Part shown: positions 32,806 to 44,295 of the stretch, piece by piece
Position numbering within the stretch: position 1 is the stretch's first letter
How the letters are laid out: the number at the start of each line of letters is the position of its first letter
Source: Defluviicoccus sp.
Lineage (GTDB): Bacteria; Pseudomonadota; Alphaproteobacteria; MPNO01
Direction: 5' to 3'
DNA: 64,000 bases
Assembly: GCA_028820505.1 (NCBI GenBank)
Contig: JAPPIT010000225.1
Coordinates: 64,356 to 128,355, forward strand
The notes under the pieces: model-generated
What the model was told of the DNA's origin: nothing
What the model saw: the letters and a program-made list of their open reading frames with translations, nothing else
Database searches by the model: none
Program-made: the position numbers and the translations under genes

Positions 32806-33411
32806 TCATCTTAGGCCCCGCACGATGTCGATGTCGAGGTCGCGGATTTTCTTCCTCAGCGTGTTGCGGTTGAGCCCGAGAAGGGTTGCCGCCTTCAGCT
32901 GGTTGCCGCGCGTCGCGTCGAGCGCGTGGGTGATGAGAGACCTTTCGACCTCGCGCAGGACCCGGCCGTGCAAACCGGGTCCGGGAAGTCCCGGGGCGTG
33001 CGCTTCGAAATAGCGTGCCAGATGCGCTCCGACCGCGCGCGAGAGGCTGTCCTGGCCGCTTCTCGATCCTGCTTCCACGCCGTCGAAGGCGTGCCCGATC
33101 GCGTCCAGCAAGCCTTCCCCGTCGCCGGGCAGCGGGGCATGGCGGGTCGGGATAGGGAAGCGTACGGGCCCCTCTCCCCCCAGAACGACTATCGGGATCC
33201 CCGGCCGTTTCCGCTCGACCGCATCCGCGATCCGGCGAGCGGCGGCCGACAGCATTGCCGCGTCCACCACCGCGATGTCGCCGTACCCCGAGCCGAGCAC
33301 GTGAATGAGCGCGTCCGCCGTCGGAGCGAACAGGAGCGCATATCCCGCCGCCTCCAGGACCTGCCGGGTGCGATCGTCCGCGCTGGCCAGCACGACCGCC
33401 GGGGCGTTCAT
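32806..33411 (-). CDS. AAA+-less NtrC-like protein: degenerate receiver domain joined directly to NtrC Fis-type HTH
   Basis: 201 aa; [19 protein letters not shown]...[11 protein letters not shown] (receiver-like) then [79 protein letters not shown] (NtrC C-terminus); no Walker A/B or GAFTGA; sits between dusB and ntrY. Confidence 0.88.
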   Translation of the reverse strand: MNAPAVVLASADDRTRQVLEAAGYALLFAPTADALIHVLGSGYGDIAVVDAAMLSAAARRIADAVERKRPGIPIVVLGGEGPVRFPIPTRHAPLPGDGEGLLDAIGHAFDGVEAGSRSGQDSLSRAVGAHLARYFEAHAPGLPGPGLHGRVLREVERSLITHALDATRGNQLKAATLLGLNRNTLRKKIRDLDIDIVRGLR

Positions 33412-34409
33412 GCAGCCATGGCGGCGGTGCCCGCCAACCCGAAAAAAACCGCGATTTCGGAGCGTACGTGATGCGGGTCGGATATCGAGTTGACGGCGGC
33501 GCGAAACGCCGCGCCTCCGCGACAGGACCTGGCGTACCAGGCGAGATGCTTGCGCGCCATGCGGACACCGGTCAGCGGTCCGTAGTGGTCGATCATCGCA
33601 TCGAAATGGTCGAGCACGATGGCGGCGCGCCGCGCCGGAGGCGGATCGGGCAAGCGCGTCCCGGAACGGAGCCAGGCGATCGTCTGCCTCGGGAACCACG
33701 GCCTGCCGCAGGCGCCCCGGCCGATCATCACCCCGTCTGCGTTGGAGGCGGTCAGCGCGGCCTTAGCATCCCCGAGGTCGACGATATCTCCGTTGACGAT
33801 TACAGGGATCGAGACACTGGCCTTGACCCTGGACACGAACCGCCAGTCCGCCTGTCCCGCATAAAGCTGGTTCCTGGTCCGTCCGTGGACCGTGATCATC
33901 CGGATTCCGCAATCCTCGGCGATGGCGGCGAGCTTCGGCGCGTTGAGATTCTCGTCGTCCCATCCCAGACGCATCTTGAGGGTTACCGGAAGGTCGACCG
34001 CGGCCACCACCGCACGAAGGATCCGCGCCGCATGAGTCTCGTCCCGCATCAGGGCCGAGCCGCACATCTTCTTGACGACCTTCTTCACCGGACAGCCCAT
34101 GTTGATGTCGACGACGGCGGCGCCGCGGTCCGCGGCAATGCGCGAGGCCTCGGCCATCACGGCCGGATCGTAGCCCACCAGCTGAACCGCCATCGGAAAC
34201 TCCTCGGCGCAGTCCGCGGCGATCTTGCGGGATCCTTTTACCTGCCGGACCATCGCGTCGCTCGCGATCATCTCCGAGAACACCATTCCGGCGCCCCAAC
34301 TCTTGACCAGACGGCGGAAGGGCAGGTCGCTGATCCCCGACATCGGCGCCAGGAATACCGGGTCTGCGATCTCAACCGGGCCGATCCGGATCGGAGCGAA
34401 GACGGACAT
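33408..34409 (-). CDS. dusB: tRNA dihydrouridine synthase DusB (NifR3)
   Basis: [52 protein letters not shown]; stop overlaps NtrC-like start (ATGA). Confidence 0.95.
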   Translation of the reverse strand: MSVFAPIRIGPVEIADPVFLAPMSGISDLPFRRLVKSWGAGMVFSEMIASDAMVRQVKGSRKIAADCAEEFPMAVQLVGYDPAVMAEASRIAADRGAAVVDINMGCPVKKVVKKMCGSALMRDETHAARILRAVVAAVDLPVTLKMRLGWDDENLNAPKLAAIAEDCGIRMITVHGRTRNQLYAGQADWRFVSRVKASVSIPVIVNGDIVDLGDAKAALTASNADGVMIGRGACGRPWFPRQTIAWLRSGTRLPDPPPARRAAIVLDHFDAMIDHYGPLTGVRMARKHLAWYARSCRGGAAFRAAVNSISDPHHVRSEIAVFFGLAGTAAMAA

Positions 34410-34540
34410 GGAGCCTCGAACGGCGAAGACGGGAGGTACTATATCACCCCTGCGATGGACGAACATTGCGCTGAGCGAAGGCGTCCTTGGCAATCGATTC
34501 CGGGGCGATTAGGGTCTCCGCGCAACCGCACGGGTACGAT

Positions 34541-35707
34541 ATGTCGGGCTGCGTCGCTCTCATCCTCGCCGGCGGGCGCGGCACGCGCCTGGGCGCGGAA
34601 CTTCCCAAGCAATATCTGCCGCTTGGCGACGGCGTCGTCTTGCGCCATGCCGTGCGCAATTTCGTCGATCATCCGGGCGTCGACGACGTTCGAGTCGTGA
34701 TCGGCGCGGAAGACCGGGAGCGCTTCGACTCCGCCCTTGCGGGTCTCGACCTGCTTGAGCCGGTGACGGGTGGAGGCAGCCGCCAGGAATCGGCGCGCCT
34801 CGGTCTGGAAAGCCTGGTCCCCATCTCTCCGAAGAGGGTGCTCATCCATGACGCCGCCCGACCCTTCGCCGACGCCGGCACGATCGCCCGCACGCTCGCG
34901 GCGCTCGACACCCATCCGGCCGCGCTGCCCGCGCTACCCGTCAGCGACACCCTGAAGCGGGAACGGTCCGGCGACGGAGATCGGATGATCGCCGAGACCG
35001 TGGAGCGCGCCGGGCTGTGGCGGGCGCAGACGCCGCAGGGCTTTCGTTTCGCGGAGATCCTGGCGGCCCATCGCACTGCCGCCGGCCTGACGTTGACCGA
35101 CGATGCGGCCGTCGCGGAGCAAGCCGGCCTCGACGTCGCGCTGGTTTCCGGCAACGAGGAGAACGTCAAGATCACCACCGAGGAGGATCTCGACCGCGCG
35201 CGGCGCCGGCTCGAGGGTCGGCACGTCGATCTCAGGACCGGCACCGGGTTCGATGTCCACAAGTTCGGCGAAGGCGACGCCGTCACGCTTTGCGGCGTGG
35301 AAATCCCGCACGATCGGGCGCTGGCGGGGCATTCCGACGCGGATGTCGGGATGCACGCGATTACCGACGCCCTGCTCGGCGCGATCGCCGAAGGCGATAT
35401 CGGCATCCATTTCCCGCCGTCCGACCCGCGCTGGCGCGGCGAGCCATCGAGGACTTTTCTGAGCCACGCGGCGGAGCTGGTACGGCGCCGCGGAGGCTCT
35501 ATCGTCAATCTCGATCTCACCCTGATCTGCGAACGGCCCAGGATCGCGCCGCATCGCGAGTCGATGATCCGCCGTGTCGCCGAGACGCTCGGGATCGAGC
35601 CCGGACGGGTCAGCATCAAGGCGACCACGACCGAAGGGCTGGGCTTCACGGGGCGCGGCGAAGGGATCGCCGCGCAGGCGGTCGCGACCGTACGAATCCC
35701 CGCTTGA
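34541..35707 (+). CDS. ispDF: bifunctional IspD/IspF (MEP cytidylyltransferase / MECDP synthase)
   Basis: ALILAGGRGTRLGAELPKQYLPLG (IspD) fused to RTGTGFDVHKFGEGDAVTLCGVEIPHDRALAGHSDADVGMHAITDALLGA (IspF). Confidence 0.97.
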   Translation: MSGCVALILAGGRGTRLGAELPKQYLPLGDGVVLRHAVRNFVDHPGVDDVRVVIGAEDRERFDSALAGLDLLEPVTGGGSRQESARLGLESLVPISPKRVLIHDAARPFADAGTIARTLAALDTHPAALPALPVSDTLKRERSGDGDRMIAETVERAGLWRAQTPQGFRFAEILAAHRTAAGLTLTDDAAVAEQAGLDVALVSGNEENVKITTEEDLDRARRRLEGRHVDLRTGTGFDVHKFGEGDAVTLCGVEIPHDRALAGHSDADVGMHAITDALLGAIAEGDIGIHFPPSDPRWRGEPSRTFLSHAAELVRRRGGSIVNLDLTLICERPRIAPHRESMIRRVAETLGIEPGRVSIKATTTEGLGFTGRGEGIAAQAVATVRIPA

Positions 35708-35714
35708 AGCGCCC

Positions 35715-36212
35715 ATGTCGGGTCCCGCTGACAAACATGCGCCCTACTCTCCCCCGTGGCGCGACACGCCCACTTTCGTCGCGACTGTCGGCGGCGCCGG
35801 ATTGCTGCCCCATGCGCCGGGAACCTGGGGATCTCTCGCGGCGCTCCCGTTAGCCTGGCTGATACTCGAAGGTCTCGGGCCGCTGGCCTTGAGCGCGGCG
35901 GCCATCTGCGTATTTCTTCTCGGCTGGCGGGCTTCCGTCCTCGTGCTGCGGCGCACCCGGGACGACGATCCAGGCCCCGTCGTCATCGACGAGGTTGCCG
36001 GCCAGCTCACGGCCCTGATCCCCGCGGCGACCGAGTTGTGGCAGTTCGCGCTCGGCTTCGCGCTGTTCCGTATCGCCGATATTGCCAAGCCCTGGCCGGT
36101 TTCGTGGGCCGATCGCCGCATCGAGGGCGGGCTGGGTGTGATGGCGGACGACATTCTGGCGGGGCTGTACGCGTTGGCGGGACTCTTGGCTGTCCGGGAG
36201 ATGCTGACTTGA
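35715..36212 (+). CDS. pgpA: phosphatidylglycerophosphatase A
   Basis: GGAGLLPHAPGTWGSLAALPLAWL; VVIDEVAGQLTAL; FRIADIAKPWPVSWADRRIEGGLGVMADDILAGLYA. Confidence 0.94.
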   Translation: MSGPADKHAPYSPPWRDTPTFVATVGGAGLLPHAPGTWGSLAALPLAWLILEGLGPLALSAAAICVFLLGWRASVLVLRRTRDDDPGPVVIDEVAGQLTALIPAATELWQFALGFALFRIADIAKPWPVSWADRRIEGGLGVMADDILAGLYALAGLLAVREMLT

Positions 36213-36694
36213 ATGACGAAATCCTTCGCGCGTCCGAATCTCTGCTGCAGCGCTGCCGGTCGGCGGGCCTGACGGTGGCGACGGTGGAATCCTGCACCGG
36301 CGGACTTCTGGCCGGCGCGCTCACCGCGATCGCCGGCTCCTCCGACGTCGTCGAGCGCGGACTTGTCACCTACACCAACGAGGCCAAGTCCGAGCTCGCC
36401 TCCGTTCCCGCCCGGCTGATAGATACCCATGGCGCGGTGAGCGAGCCGGTGGCCCGCGCGATGGCGGAGGGCGGGCTGGCCAACAGCCGCGCCGACATCG
36501 CCGTCGGAATCACCGGGGTCGCGGGACCTGGCGGCGGTACCGAGGCCAAGCCGGTCGGCCGCGTCCACATCGCCGCCGCGCGCCGGGACGGAAGGGCCGT
36601 GCACCGGCGCTACCTGTTTTCCGGCGACCGGACAACCGTCCGGGAAGCTTCCGTGCTTGCCGCGATGGGTCTCGTCGGGCGGCTTCTGGGGTGA
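36209..36694 (+). CDS. CinA C-terminal domain protein (nicotinamide-nucleotide amidohydrolase)
   Basis: TVATVESCTGGLLAGALTAIAGSSDVVERGLVTYTNEAK; GITGVAGPGGGTEAKPVG; likely TTG start overlapping the pgpA stop (TTGA). Confidence 0.92.
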   Translation: MNDEILRASESLLQRCRSAGLTVATVESCTGGLLAGALTAIAGSSDVVERGLVTYTNEAKSELASVPARLIDTHGAVSEPVARAMAEGGLANSRADIAVGITGVAGPGGGTEAKPVGRVHIAAARRDGRAVHRRYLFSGDRTTVREASVLAAMGLVGRLLG

Positions 36695-37494
36695 CGCGCC
36701 GGCGCGTCATCGGCGTCGATTTCTCGGGTGCGCGGCAAGCGGGCGATCACATCTGGATTGCGGTCGGGACGCAGGCGAATGGCCGGCTGACGCTGGAAAG
36801 TTGTCGGCCGGCGCGCGACCTGCCCGGCGGTGCACGGGACCGCCATTCGGCGCTCGCCGCGCTCAGGGCGTTCCTGGCGGATGAGAGACGCGCCGCCGCC
36901 GGCCTCGATTTCCCTTTCAGCTTGCCGAGACCGCTGATCCCCGAGACGCGGTGGGTGTCGTTTCTTCGCGCCTTTCCCGGGCGCTATCCCGACGCGGAGT
37001 CGCTTCGCGAGGCGTGCCGCAGCGCCGCGAGGGGACGGGAACTGAAGCGGTTCACCGATATCGCGGCGAGGGTGCCGTTTTCCGCCTACAATCTCAGGCT
37101 GTACCGCCAGACCCATGCGGGAATCGCGGAGGTGCTGCTGCCGCTCGTCCAATCCGATGCCGCGAGGGTCGTCCCGATTCAGGCGCCGGCGCCGGGCAAG
37201 GTGCTGCTCGCGGAAACCTGCCCCGCCTCGCTTCTAAAGCGGCTCGATCTCTATGCGCCTTACAAAGGCCGCGAGGAGGCTTTGCGCGATAGACGTTGTG
37301 CCTTGATAAAGAAACTGGAAAACAAAGGGTTATTGACTGAACCGAATAAATCGCTTTCGGAACGCCTCGTCGACGATCGGGGCGGCGATGCGCTGGACGC
37401 GGTGCTCGCCGCCGTCGTCGCGGCGAATCTGCCCCGGCTGCGCGGGGCCGCGCGCGATCCCGTCGAGCGGATCGAGGGCCGGATCTATTTCTGA
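36691..37494 (+). CDS. DUF429 domain protein (predicted RNase H-like)
   Basis: VIGVDFSGARQAGDHIWIAVG...; AGLDFPFSLP; DDRGGDALDAVLAAVVAA acidic motifs; ATGA overlap with preceding gene. Confidence 0.75.
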   Translation: MTRRRVIGVDFSGARQAGDHIWIAVGTQANGRLTLESCRPARDLPGGARDRHSALAALRAFLADERRAAAGLDFPFSLPRPLIPETRWVSFLRAFPGRYPDAESLREACRSAARGRELKRFTDIAARVPFSAYNLRLYRQTHAGIAEVLLPLVQSDAARVVPIQAPAPGKVLLAETCPASLLKRLDLYAPYKGREEALRDRRCALIKKLENKGLLTEPNKSLSERLVDDRGGDALDAVLAAVVAANLPRLRGAARDPVERIEGRIYF

Positions 37495-37970
37495 ACCGAG
37501 GGCGAGACCATCTCGCGGATGTCTTCCCCAGCACGGTTCCCGCGTCCATACAAGAAGTCCGCGCGTCGCACGAAGGCGCCCACGCTCCGCCGGACCGCCT
37601 CGTTGAAGATCGGCCCCATGATCCTGCGCAGCAACAGCGACCGGAACTCGAAGTCGATCGAGAAATCGATCAGGCAGCCCTCCCCTTTCGGACTGAACTT
37701 CCAGCTGCTGTTCAGGTAGCGGAACGGCCCGTCGAGATAGGCGATGTCGATGCGGTCGAACGGATCGAGCGTCACCCGGGATCTGAAGCTTTCGCTAATC
37801 ATCTTGAATCCGACCTTGAGGTCGGCATGGATCACATTGTCCTCGCGCTCGCAGATCCGGCAATCGGTGCACCAGGGGAGGAAGGACGGGTAGCTCTCGA
37901 TATCCGCCACGAGGTCGAAAATCTGGGCCGGTTCGTAGTCGGCGTAACGGACTTCCGCGTGTCTCGGCAT
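37485..37970 (-). CDS. SRPBCC/COQ10-type polyketide cyclase family protein (RatA/coenzyme Q-binding)
   Basis: MPRHAEVRYADYEPAQIFDLVADIESYPSFLPWCTDCRI; last bases overlap the convergent DUF429 gene by 10 nt. Confidence 0.9.
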   Translation of the reverse strand: MPRHAEVRYADYEPAQIFDLVADIESYPSFLPWCTDCRICEREDNVIHADLKVGFKMISESFRSRVTLDPFDRIDIAYLDGPFRYLNSSWKFSPKGEGCLIDFSIDFEFRSLLLRRIMGPIFNEAVRRSVGAFVRRADFLYGRGNRAGEDIREMVSPSVQK

Positions 37971-37974
37971 GGCG

Positions 37975-38931
37975 TCAGCCCGACGCCTCCGCCCGCCGCA
38001 ACCGGCGTGCCGCCCGCAACGCCTCGAAATCCCGGTCGGCATGGTAGGAAGAGCGGGTCAGCGGCGTCGCGGAGACCATCAGGAAACCTCTGCCCCTGGC
38101 CATGCGGGCCAGCCCCTCGAACTCTTCGGGGGTCCAGAAACGTTCGATCGCGTGATGCTTCGGCGTAGGCTGGAGATACTGGCCGACGGTGAGGAAATCC
38201 ACGTCCGCGGAGCGCAAATCGTCCATCACCTGGTGAACCTCTTCCCGGCTCTCGCCGAGTCCCACCATCAGCCCGGATTTGGTGAACATCGCGGGATCGA
38301 GCTGTTTCACCCGGTCGAGCAGCCTCAGGGAATGGAAATATCGCGCCCCCGGCCGCACGGTGGGATAAAGCCTCGGCACGGTTTCGAGGTTGTGGTTGTA
38401 GACGTCCGGCCGCGCCTCGACGACCTCTTCGACAGCCCCGTCCTTTCTCAGGAAGTCGGGCGTCAGAACCTCGATCGTGGTATCGGGGTTGAGCTGTCTG
38501 ATATCGCGGATTACGCGGGCGAAATGCCCGGCACCCCCGTCGTCGAGATCGTCGCGGTCGACGGACGTGATGACGACGTGCCGCAAGCCCAACCGCGCAA
38601 CCGCCTCCGCGACCCGACGCGGCTCGTGCGGATCGACGCGGTCGGGGATTCCGGTAGCGACGTTGCAGAAGGCGCAGGCCCGGGTACAGACGCTCCCCAG
38701 GATCATCATCGTCGCATGCCGCTGGGCCCAGCACTCGCCGATGTTCGGGCAGGCCGCCTCCTCGCAGACCGTCGCAAGACCCAGGTCGCGCACCACCTTG
38801 CGCGTCTCGCCGTAAGCCGGGGAGACCGGCGCTTTCACCCGGATCCAGGGCGGCTTGCGGGGGATCGGGTTGTCCTCCCGTCCGACCTTTTCGGGATGGC
38901 GGGCTGTGGCGATTTGGCTGGCGCTGGTCAT
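37975..38931 (-). CDS. lipA: lipoyl synthase
   Basis: [41 protein letters not shown] (two Cys clusters of LipA). Confidence 0.97.
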   Translation of the reverse strand: MTSASQIATARHPEKVGREDNPIPRKPPWIRVKAPVSPAYGETRKVVRDLGLATVCEEAACPNIGECWAQRHATMMILGSVCTRACAFCNVATGIPDRVDPHEPRRVAEAVARLGLRHVVITSVDRDDLDDGGAGHFARVIRDIRQLNPDTTIEVLTPDFLRKDGAVEEVVEARPDVYNHNLETVPRLYPTVRPGARYFHSLRLLDRVKQLDPAMFTKSGLMVGLGESREEVHQVMDDLRSADVDFLTVGQYLQPTPKHHAIERFWTPEEFEGLARMARGRGFLMVSATPLTRSSYHADRDFEALRAARRLRRAEASG

Positions 38932-38962
38932 CGCAAGGGTAACGGTTCCCGACCGGCTCTAC

Positions 38963-40360
38963 CTAGAAATGAAGTGCCCGCCCGTAGGCGTCAAGCACCG
39001 ACTCGTGCATCGTTTCGGACAGCGTCGGGTGCGGGAAGACCGTTTCCATGAGCTCCGCCTCGGTGGTTTCCAGCGTCCTGGCGATGGCGAAACCTTGGAT
39101 CAGCTCCGTCACCTCGGCCCCGATCATGTGCGCGCCGAGCAATGCGCCGGTCGAAGCATCGAATACCGTCTTGACCATCCCCTCGTCGTCGCCGAGGGCG
39201 ATCGCCTTGCCGTTGGCAAGGTAGGGAAATCGTCCGATCTTGACCTCGTGGCCGGCCTCTTTCGCCGCGGCCTCGGTGAGGCCGACGCTCGCGATCTGCG
39301 GCCTGCAATAGGTGCAGCCCGGGATGCCCGAAACGTCCAGCGGACGGGTCTCCATTCCCGCGATGCGCTCGACGCAGATCACCCCCTCGTGGCTTGCCTT
39401 GTGCGCCAGCCAGGGCGGGCCTACCAGGTCTCCGATCGCGTACACTCCGGCCTCCCCGGTCTCGTTCCAGGAATTCACGACGACATGGCCGCGGTCGACA
39501 TCGACGGCGGTTCCTTCGAGCCCGATGTCCTCCACGTTGCCCGCGATTCCGACCGCGAGAATGGCTTTGTCGACCTCGACCCGACGGGACTCCTCTCCGG
39601 ACTCGATCGTTGCCGCCACACCTGCGTCCTCGGGTTCAAGCGCGGTGACCGACGCTCCGGTCAGAATTTCCATACCCTGATTCTCGAAAGCTTTTCGGGC
39701 TATTGAAGAGATTTCCTCATCTTCGACGGGAAGTATGCGTTCGAGGATTTCGACGACCGTCACCTCCGCGCCGAGGTCGCGGTAGAAGCTCGCGAACTCG
39801 ATGCCGATCGCGCCCGAGCCGATCACCAGGAGAGATGACGGCATCTCGCGCGGGACCATCGCTTCCCGGTAGGTCCAGATCCGCTCGCCGTCCGGTTCGA
39901 GTCCCGGGAGCGTGCGAGCGCGCGCGCCGGTGGCGAGCACGATGTGCGGCGTCTCGATTTCCTCGGACCGTGCGCCGTCGCGTTCGACCGATAGCTTTCC
40001 CGTCCCCTCCAGCCTGCCGTGTCCCTCGATGACGGCGACCTCGTTCTTTCGAAGCAGATGACTTACCCCGGCGCTCAGGCGATCCGCCACGTTCCGCGAG
40101 CGTTCGACGATCTTTTCGAGATCGAAAGCGACGGAGTCCGCCGCGAAGCCGAAGGCGTCGAGATTGCCGAGCAGGTGATTGAGCTCGGAGGTCCGGAGCA
40201 GGGCCTTGGTCGGAATGCAGCCCCAGTTGAGGCAGATCCCGCCCAGATGTTCCCGTTCCACCACGCAGGCCTTCATGCCGAGCTGGGCCGCACGAATCGC
40301 GGCGACGTAACCTCCCGGTCCGCCGCCGAGAACGGCGATGTCGAAGGAATGCCGGGCCAC
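38963..40360 (-). CDS. lpdA: dihydrolipoyl dehydrogenase
   Basis: FDIAVLGGGPGGYVAAIRAAQLGMKACVVEREHLGGICLNWGCIPTKALL; GTG start. Confidence 0.96.
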   Translation of the reverse strand: MARHSFDIAVLGGGPGGYVAAIRAAQLGMKACVVEREHLGGICLNWGCIPTKALLRTSELNHLLGNLDAFGFAADSVAFDLEKIVERSRNVADRLSAGVSHLLRKNEVAVIEGHGRLEGTGKLSVERDGARSEEIETPHIVLATGARARTLPGLEPDGERIWTYREAMVPREMPSSLLVIGSGAIGIEFASFYRDLGAEVTVVEILERILPVEDEEISSIARKAFENQGMEILTGASVTALEPEDAGVAATIESGEESRRVEVDKAILAVGIAGNVEDIGLEGTAVDVDRGHVVVNSWNETGEAGVYAIGDLVGPPWLAHKASHEGVICVERIAGMETRPLDVSGIPGCTYCRPQIASVGLTEAAAKEAGHEVKIGRFPYLANGKAIALGDDEGMVKTVFDASTGALLGAHMIGAEVTELIQGFAIARTLETTEAELMETVFPHPTLSETMHESVLDAYGRALHF

Positions 40361-40374
40361 GGATGCCTCCCCGT

Positions 40375-41634
40375 CTAGGCCAGCATCGCCGGCGGGTATT
40401 CGATATTCCGCTTGATCGCGCCCAGCAGTTCGGCCCCGATGGCACCGTCCACCACGCGGTGGTCGACAGACAGCGTGCAGGACATGACGGTCGCCGGAAC
40501 GATCTCGCCGTCGCGTACCACCGGGCGCGGTTCCGCCGCGCCGACGGCGAGAATGCAGGCCTGCGGGGGGTTGATCACCGCATCGAAGCTCCTGACGCCG
40601 TACATGCCGAGATTGGAGATCGAAAAGCTTCCGCCCTGGTATTCGTCGGGAAGCAGCTTGCCCTCTTTCGCGCGCGCGGCGAGTTCCTTCATCTCGGCGG
40701 CGATGCCGACGAGGCCTTTCGCATCCGCGTTCCTGACGATGGGCGTCACCAGCCCGCCCGGGACGGCGACCGCGACGGATATGTCGACGGAGCCGTGCTG
40801 CTTCATCGTTCCCTCGCCCGCCCACGAAACGTTCGCCGCCGGAACCTCGCGGAGCGCGAGCGCGCAGGCGCGGATCACTATGTCGTTGACGGAAACCCGC
40901 GCGCCCTCGATCCGGTCGTTGATCTCGCGTCGGACCTTGAGCAGCTCGTCGACCTCGCAGTCCACGGTCAGATAGAAGTGCGGGACCGTCGCCTTGGATT
41001 CCGTCATCCGGTCGGCGATCACCCGCCGCATGGTCGACAGTCTGACCGTCCGGTCTTCGGCGGAGGCCGCCACGGCAGGGGCGCGCGCCGGCACACCTGT
41101 GGGAGCGGCAGCCGGGGCCGCCGCGCCGCCGGCCAGCACGGCCTCGATATCGGCCTTGACGATGCGTCCCTTCGGCCCGCTGCCCCGGATGGCCGAGAGC
41201 TCGAGCCCAGCCTGAGTCGCCATGCGCCGGGCAAGCGGGCTCGCGGCGACTCTCTCTCCCGGGACGGGCCGGGCGGGGGCCCTTTCGGCAACGCTCTCCG
41301 AAATCTTCGGCGGCGCTTCCGGCGCCGGTTCGGCCCTGGGCTCGGGCGTCTCTGCCGGGGCGGGCGCGTCCTCGATGGCGCCGGCGTCCTCACCCTCGGC
41401 GAGAAGGACTCCGATCACCGCATTGACCGCGACACCCTCGGAGCCCTCGGGCACGACGATCTTGCCCAGAACGCCCTCGTCGACCGCTTCGACCTCCATC
41501 GTCGCCTTGTCGGTCTCGATTTCGGCGATGATCTCCCCCGCCTCGACAGGATCGCCTTCGCTCTTGAGCCACTTGGCGAGGTTTCCCTCTGTCATGGTCG
41601 GCGACAGTGCCGGCATCAGGATGTTGACGGGCAT
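40375..41634 (-). CDS. pdhC: pyruvate dehydrogenase complex E2 (dihydrolipoamide acetyltransferase)
   Basis: N-terminal lipoyl domain ([15 protein letters not shown]), E3-binding domain, catalytic domain ending in [14 protein letters not shown]. Confidence 0.96.
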   Translation of the reverse strand: MPVNILMPALSPTMTEGNLAKWLKSEGDPVEAGEIIAEIETDKATMEVEAVDEGVLGKIVVPEGSEGVAVNAVIGVLLAEGEDAGAIEDAPAPAETPEPRAEPAPEAPPKISESVAERAPARPVPGERVAASPLARRMATQAGLELSAIRGSGPKGRIVKADIEAVLAGGAAAPAAAPTGVPARAPAVAASAEDRTVRLSTMRRVIADRMTESKATVPHFYLTVDCEVDELLKVRREINDRIEGARVSVNDIVIRACALALREVPAANVSWAGEGTMKQHGSVDISVAVAVPGGLVTPIVRNADAKGLVGIAAEMKELAARAKEGKLLPDEYQGGSFSISNLGMYGVRSFDAVINPPQACILAVGAAEPRPVVRDGEIVPATVMSCTLSVDHRVVDGAIGAELLGAIKRNIEYPPAMLA

Positions 41635-41666
41635 CGAATTCTATTCCTCGGGGATCGTCGGCGCGC

Positions 41667-43004
<1,338 letters not shown>

Positions 43005-43030
43005 GTCGGGCTATCTCTACCGCGCCGCTG

Positions 43031-44110
43031 TCAGGCCTCGATCAGCACATTGGTCAGCAGTTCGTCCGGATCGGGCTCCGGACTGTTCTGCGCAAACTCC
43101 GCGGCGTCGGCGACGATCGTCCTGATATCCCGGTCGATCTCCTTGAGCGAGTCCTCGTCCGCGGCGTCGAGGGCGATCAGCTGGGTCCGGAGGTTCTGGA
43201 TCGGATCGTGCTCTGTGCGCATCTCCGCGACCTCTTCCTTGCTGCGGTACTTGGCGGGATCGGACATCGAGTGACCCCGGTAACGGTAGGTCAGGGCCTC
43301 CAGCACGTATGGCCCCTCTCCGGCCCGGCAGCGGTCCATCGCGATCCTGCCCGCGTCTCTGACCGCAAGCACATCCATGCCGTCGGTCTGCGCCGACGGA
43401 ATTCCGAACGGATCTGCGACGCGATGGAGTTCCTGCAGCGCGGAAGCCCGTTCGACCGAGGTCCCCATGCCGTAGCGGTTGTTCTCGATCACGAAAACGA
43501 TCGGAAGCGACCATAGGGCGGCCAGGTTGAGCGCTTCGTGGACCTGGCCCTGGTTCAGCGCCCCGTCTCCCATATAGGCGGCGGTTACCCCGCCGTCGCC
43601 CCGGTACTTCTGCGCGAACGCGACACCCGTACCGATCGGAACCTGGGCGCCGACGATCCCGTGTCCGCCGAAAAAGTTCTTGTCCCGGCTGAACATGTGC
43701 ATCGAGCCGCCCTTGCCCTTGGAGTAGCCGCTGCGCCGGCCGGTCAGCTCCGCCATCACCCCTTTCGGGTCCATGCCGCAGGCCAGCATGTGGCCGTGGT
43801 CCCGGTAGCTCGTGATCAACGCATCCTTCGGGCCGGCTGAAGCCTGCATGCCGACGACAACGGCCTCCTGCCCGATATAGAGGTGGCAGAACCCCCCGAT
43901 CAGCCCCATGCCGTAGAGCTGGCCCGCCCGTTCCTCGAAACGGCGGATCAGCAGCATTTCGCGATAGAAGGCGAGAAGTTCGCCCGGATCGGCGTCGGGC
44001 GCCGCCGCGCCGCCATTCACGGCATTGGCGGGTCGTTCCCCTGCCGTCGACGTCGCGTTCTGGCCGGTTGCGGATTTCTTCGGCCTTGCGGCCATCAGCG
44101 ATATTCCCAT
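43031..44110 (-). CDS. pdhA: pyruvate dehydrogenase E1 alpha
   Basis: YREMLLIRRFEERAGQLYGMGLIGGFCHLYIGQEAV; YMGDGALNQGQVHEALNLAALW; YRYRGHSMSDP. Confidence 0.97.
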   Translation of the reverse strand: MGISLMAARPKKSATGQNATSTAGERPANAVNGGAAAPDADPGELLAFYREMLLIRRFEERAGQLYGMGLIGGFCHLYIGQEAVVVGMQASAGPKDALITSYRDHGHMLACGMDPKGVMAELTGRRSGYSKGKGGSMHMFSRDKNFFGGHGIVGAQVPIGTGVAFAQKYRGDGGVTAAYMGDGALNQGQVHEALNLAALWSLPIVFVIENNRYGMGTSVERASALQELHRVADPFGIPSAQTDGMDVLAVRDAGRIAMDRCRAGEGPYVLEALTYRYRGHSMSDPAKYRSKEEVAEMRTEHDPIQNLRTQLIALDAADEDSLKEIDRDIRTIVADAAEFAQNSPEPDPDELLTNVLIEA

Positions 44111-44295
44111 GCGTTTCCGAGCGATCGCACAGCGATTCGGATCAAGCGGCTACCGCCGATCCAAGGATACTAATCGACCCCGACGCCACGCAACAAACGG
44201 ATGCGTAAGTTTGTGTCGTTTTGGCAAGAGTTTGCGCAACGAACATGCGCGAGGTGACGCCGGGCGCCGCTACAGGGGCTACCGTCCGAGGGAGG

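Noticed and set aside
34541-35707. IspD-IspF fusion as a novelty
   Set aside because: Bifunctional IspDF is well known in alphaproteobacteria; annotated only
38963-40825. 620-aa form of Lpd with an additional N-terminal domain
   Set aside because: The extra approximately 155 aa are an out-of-frame reading of the pdhC 3' region; the real start is the GTG at 40360, with no lipoyl domain in the extension
44111-44295. GTAGCCCCTGTAGC near the ftsB-pdhA gap as a terminator hairpin
   Set aside because: The repeated GTAGC arms are in direct, not inverted, orientation
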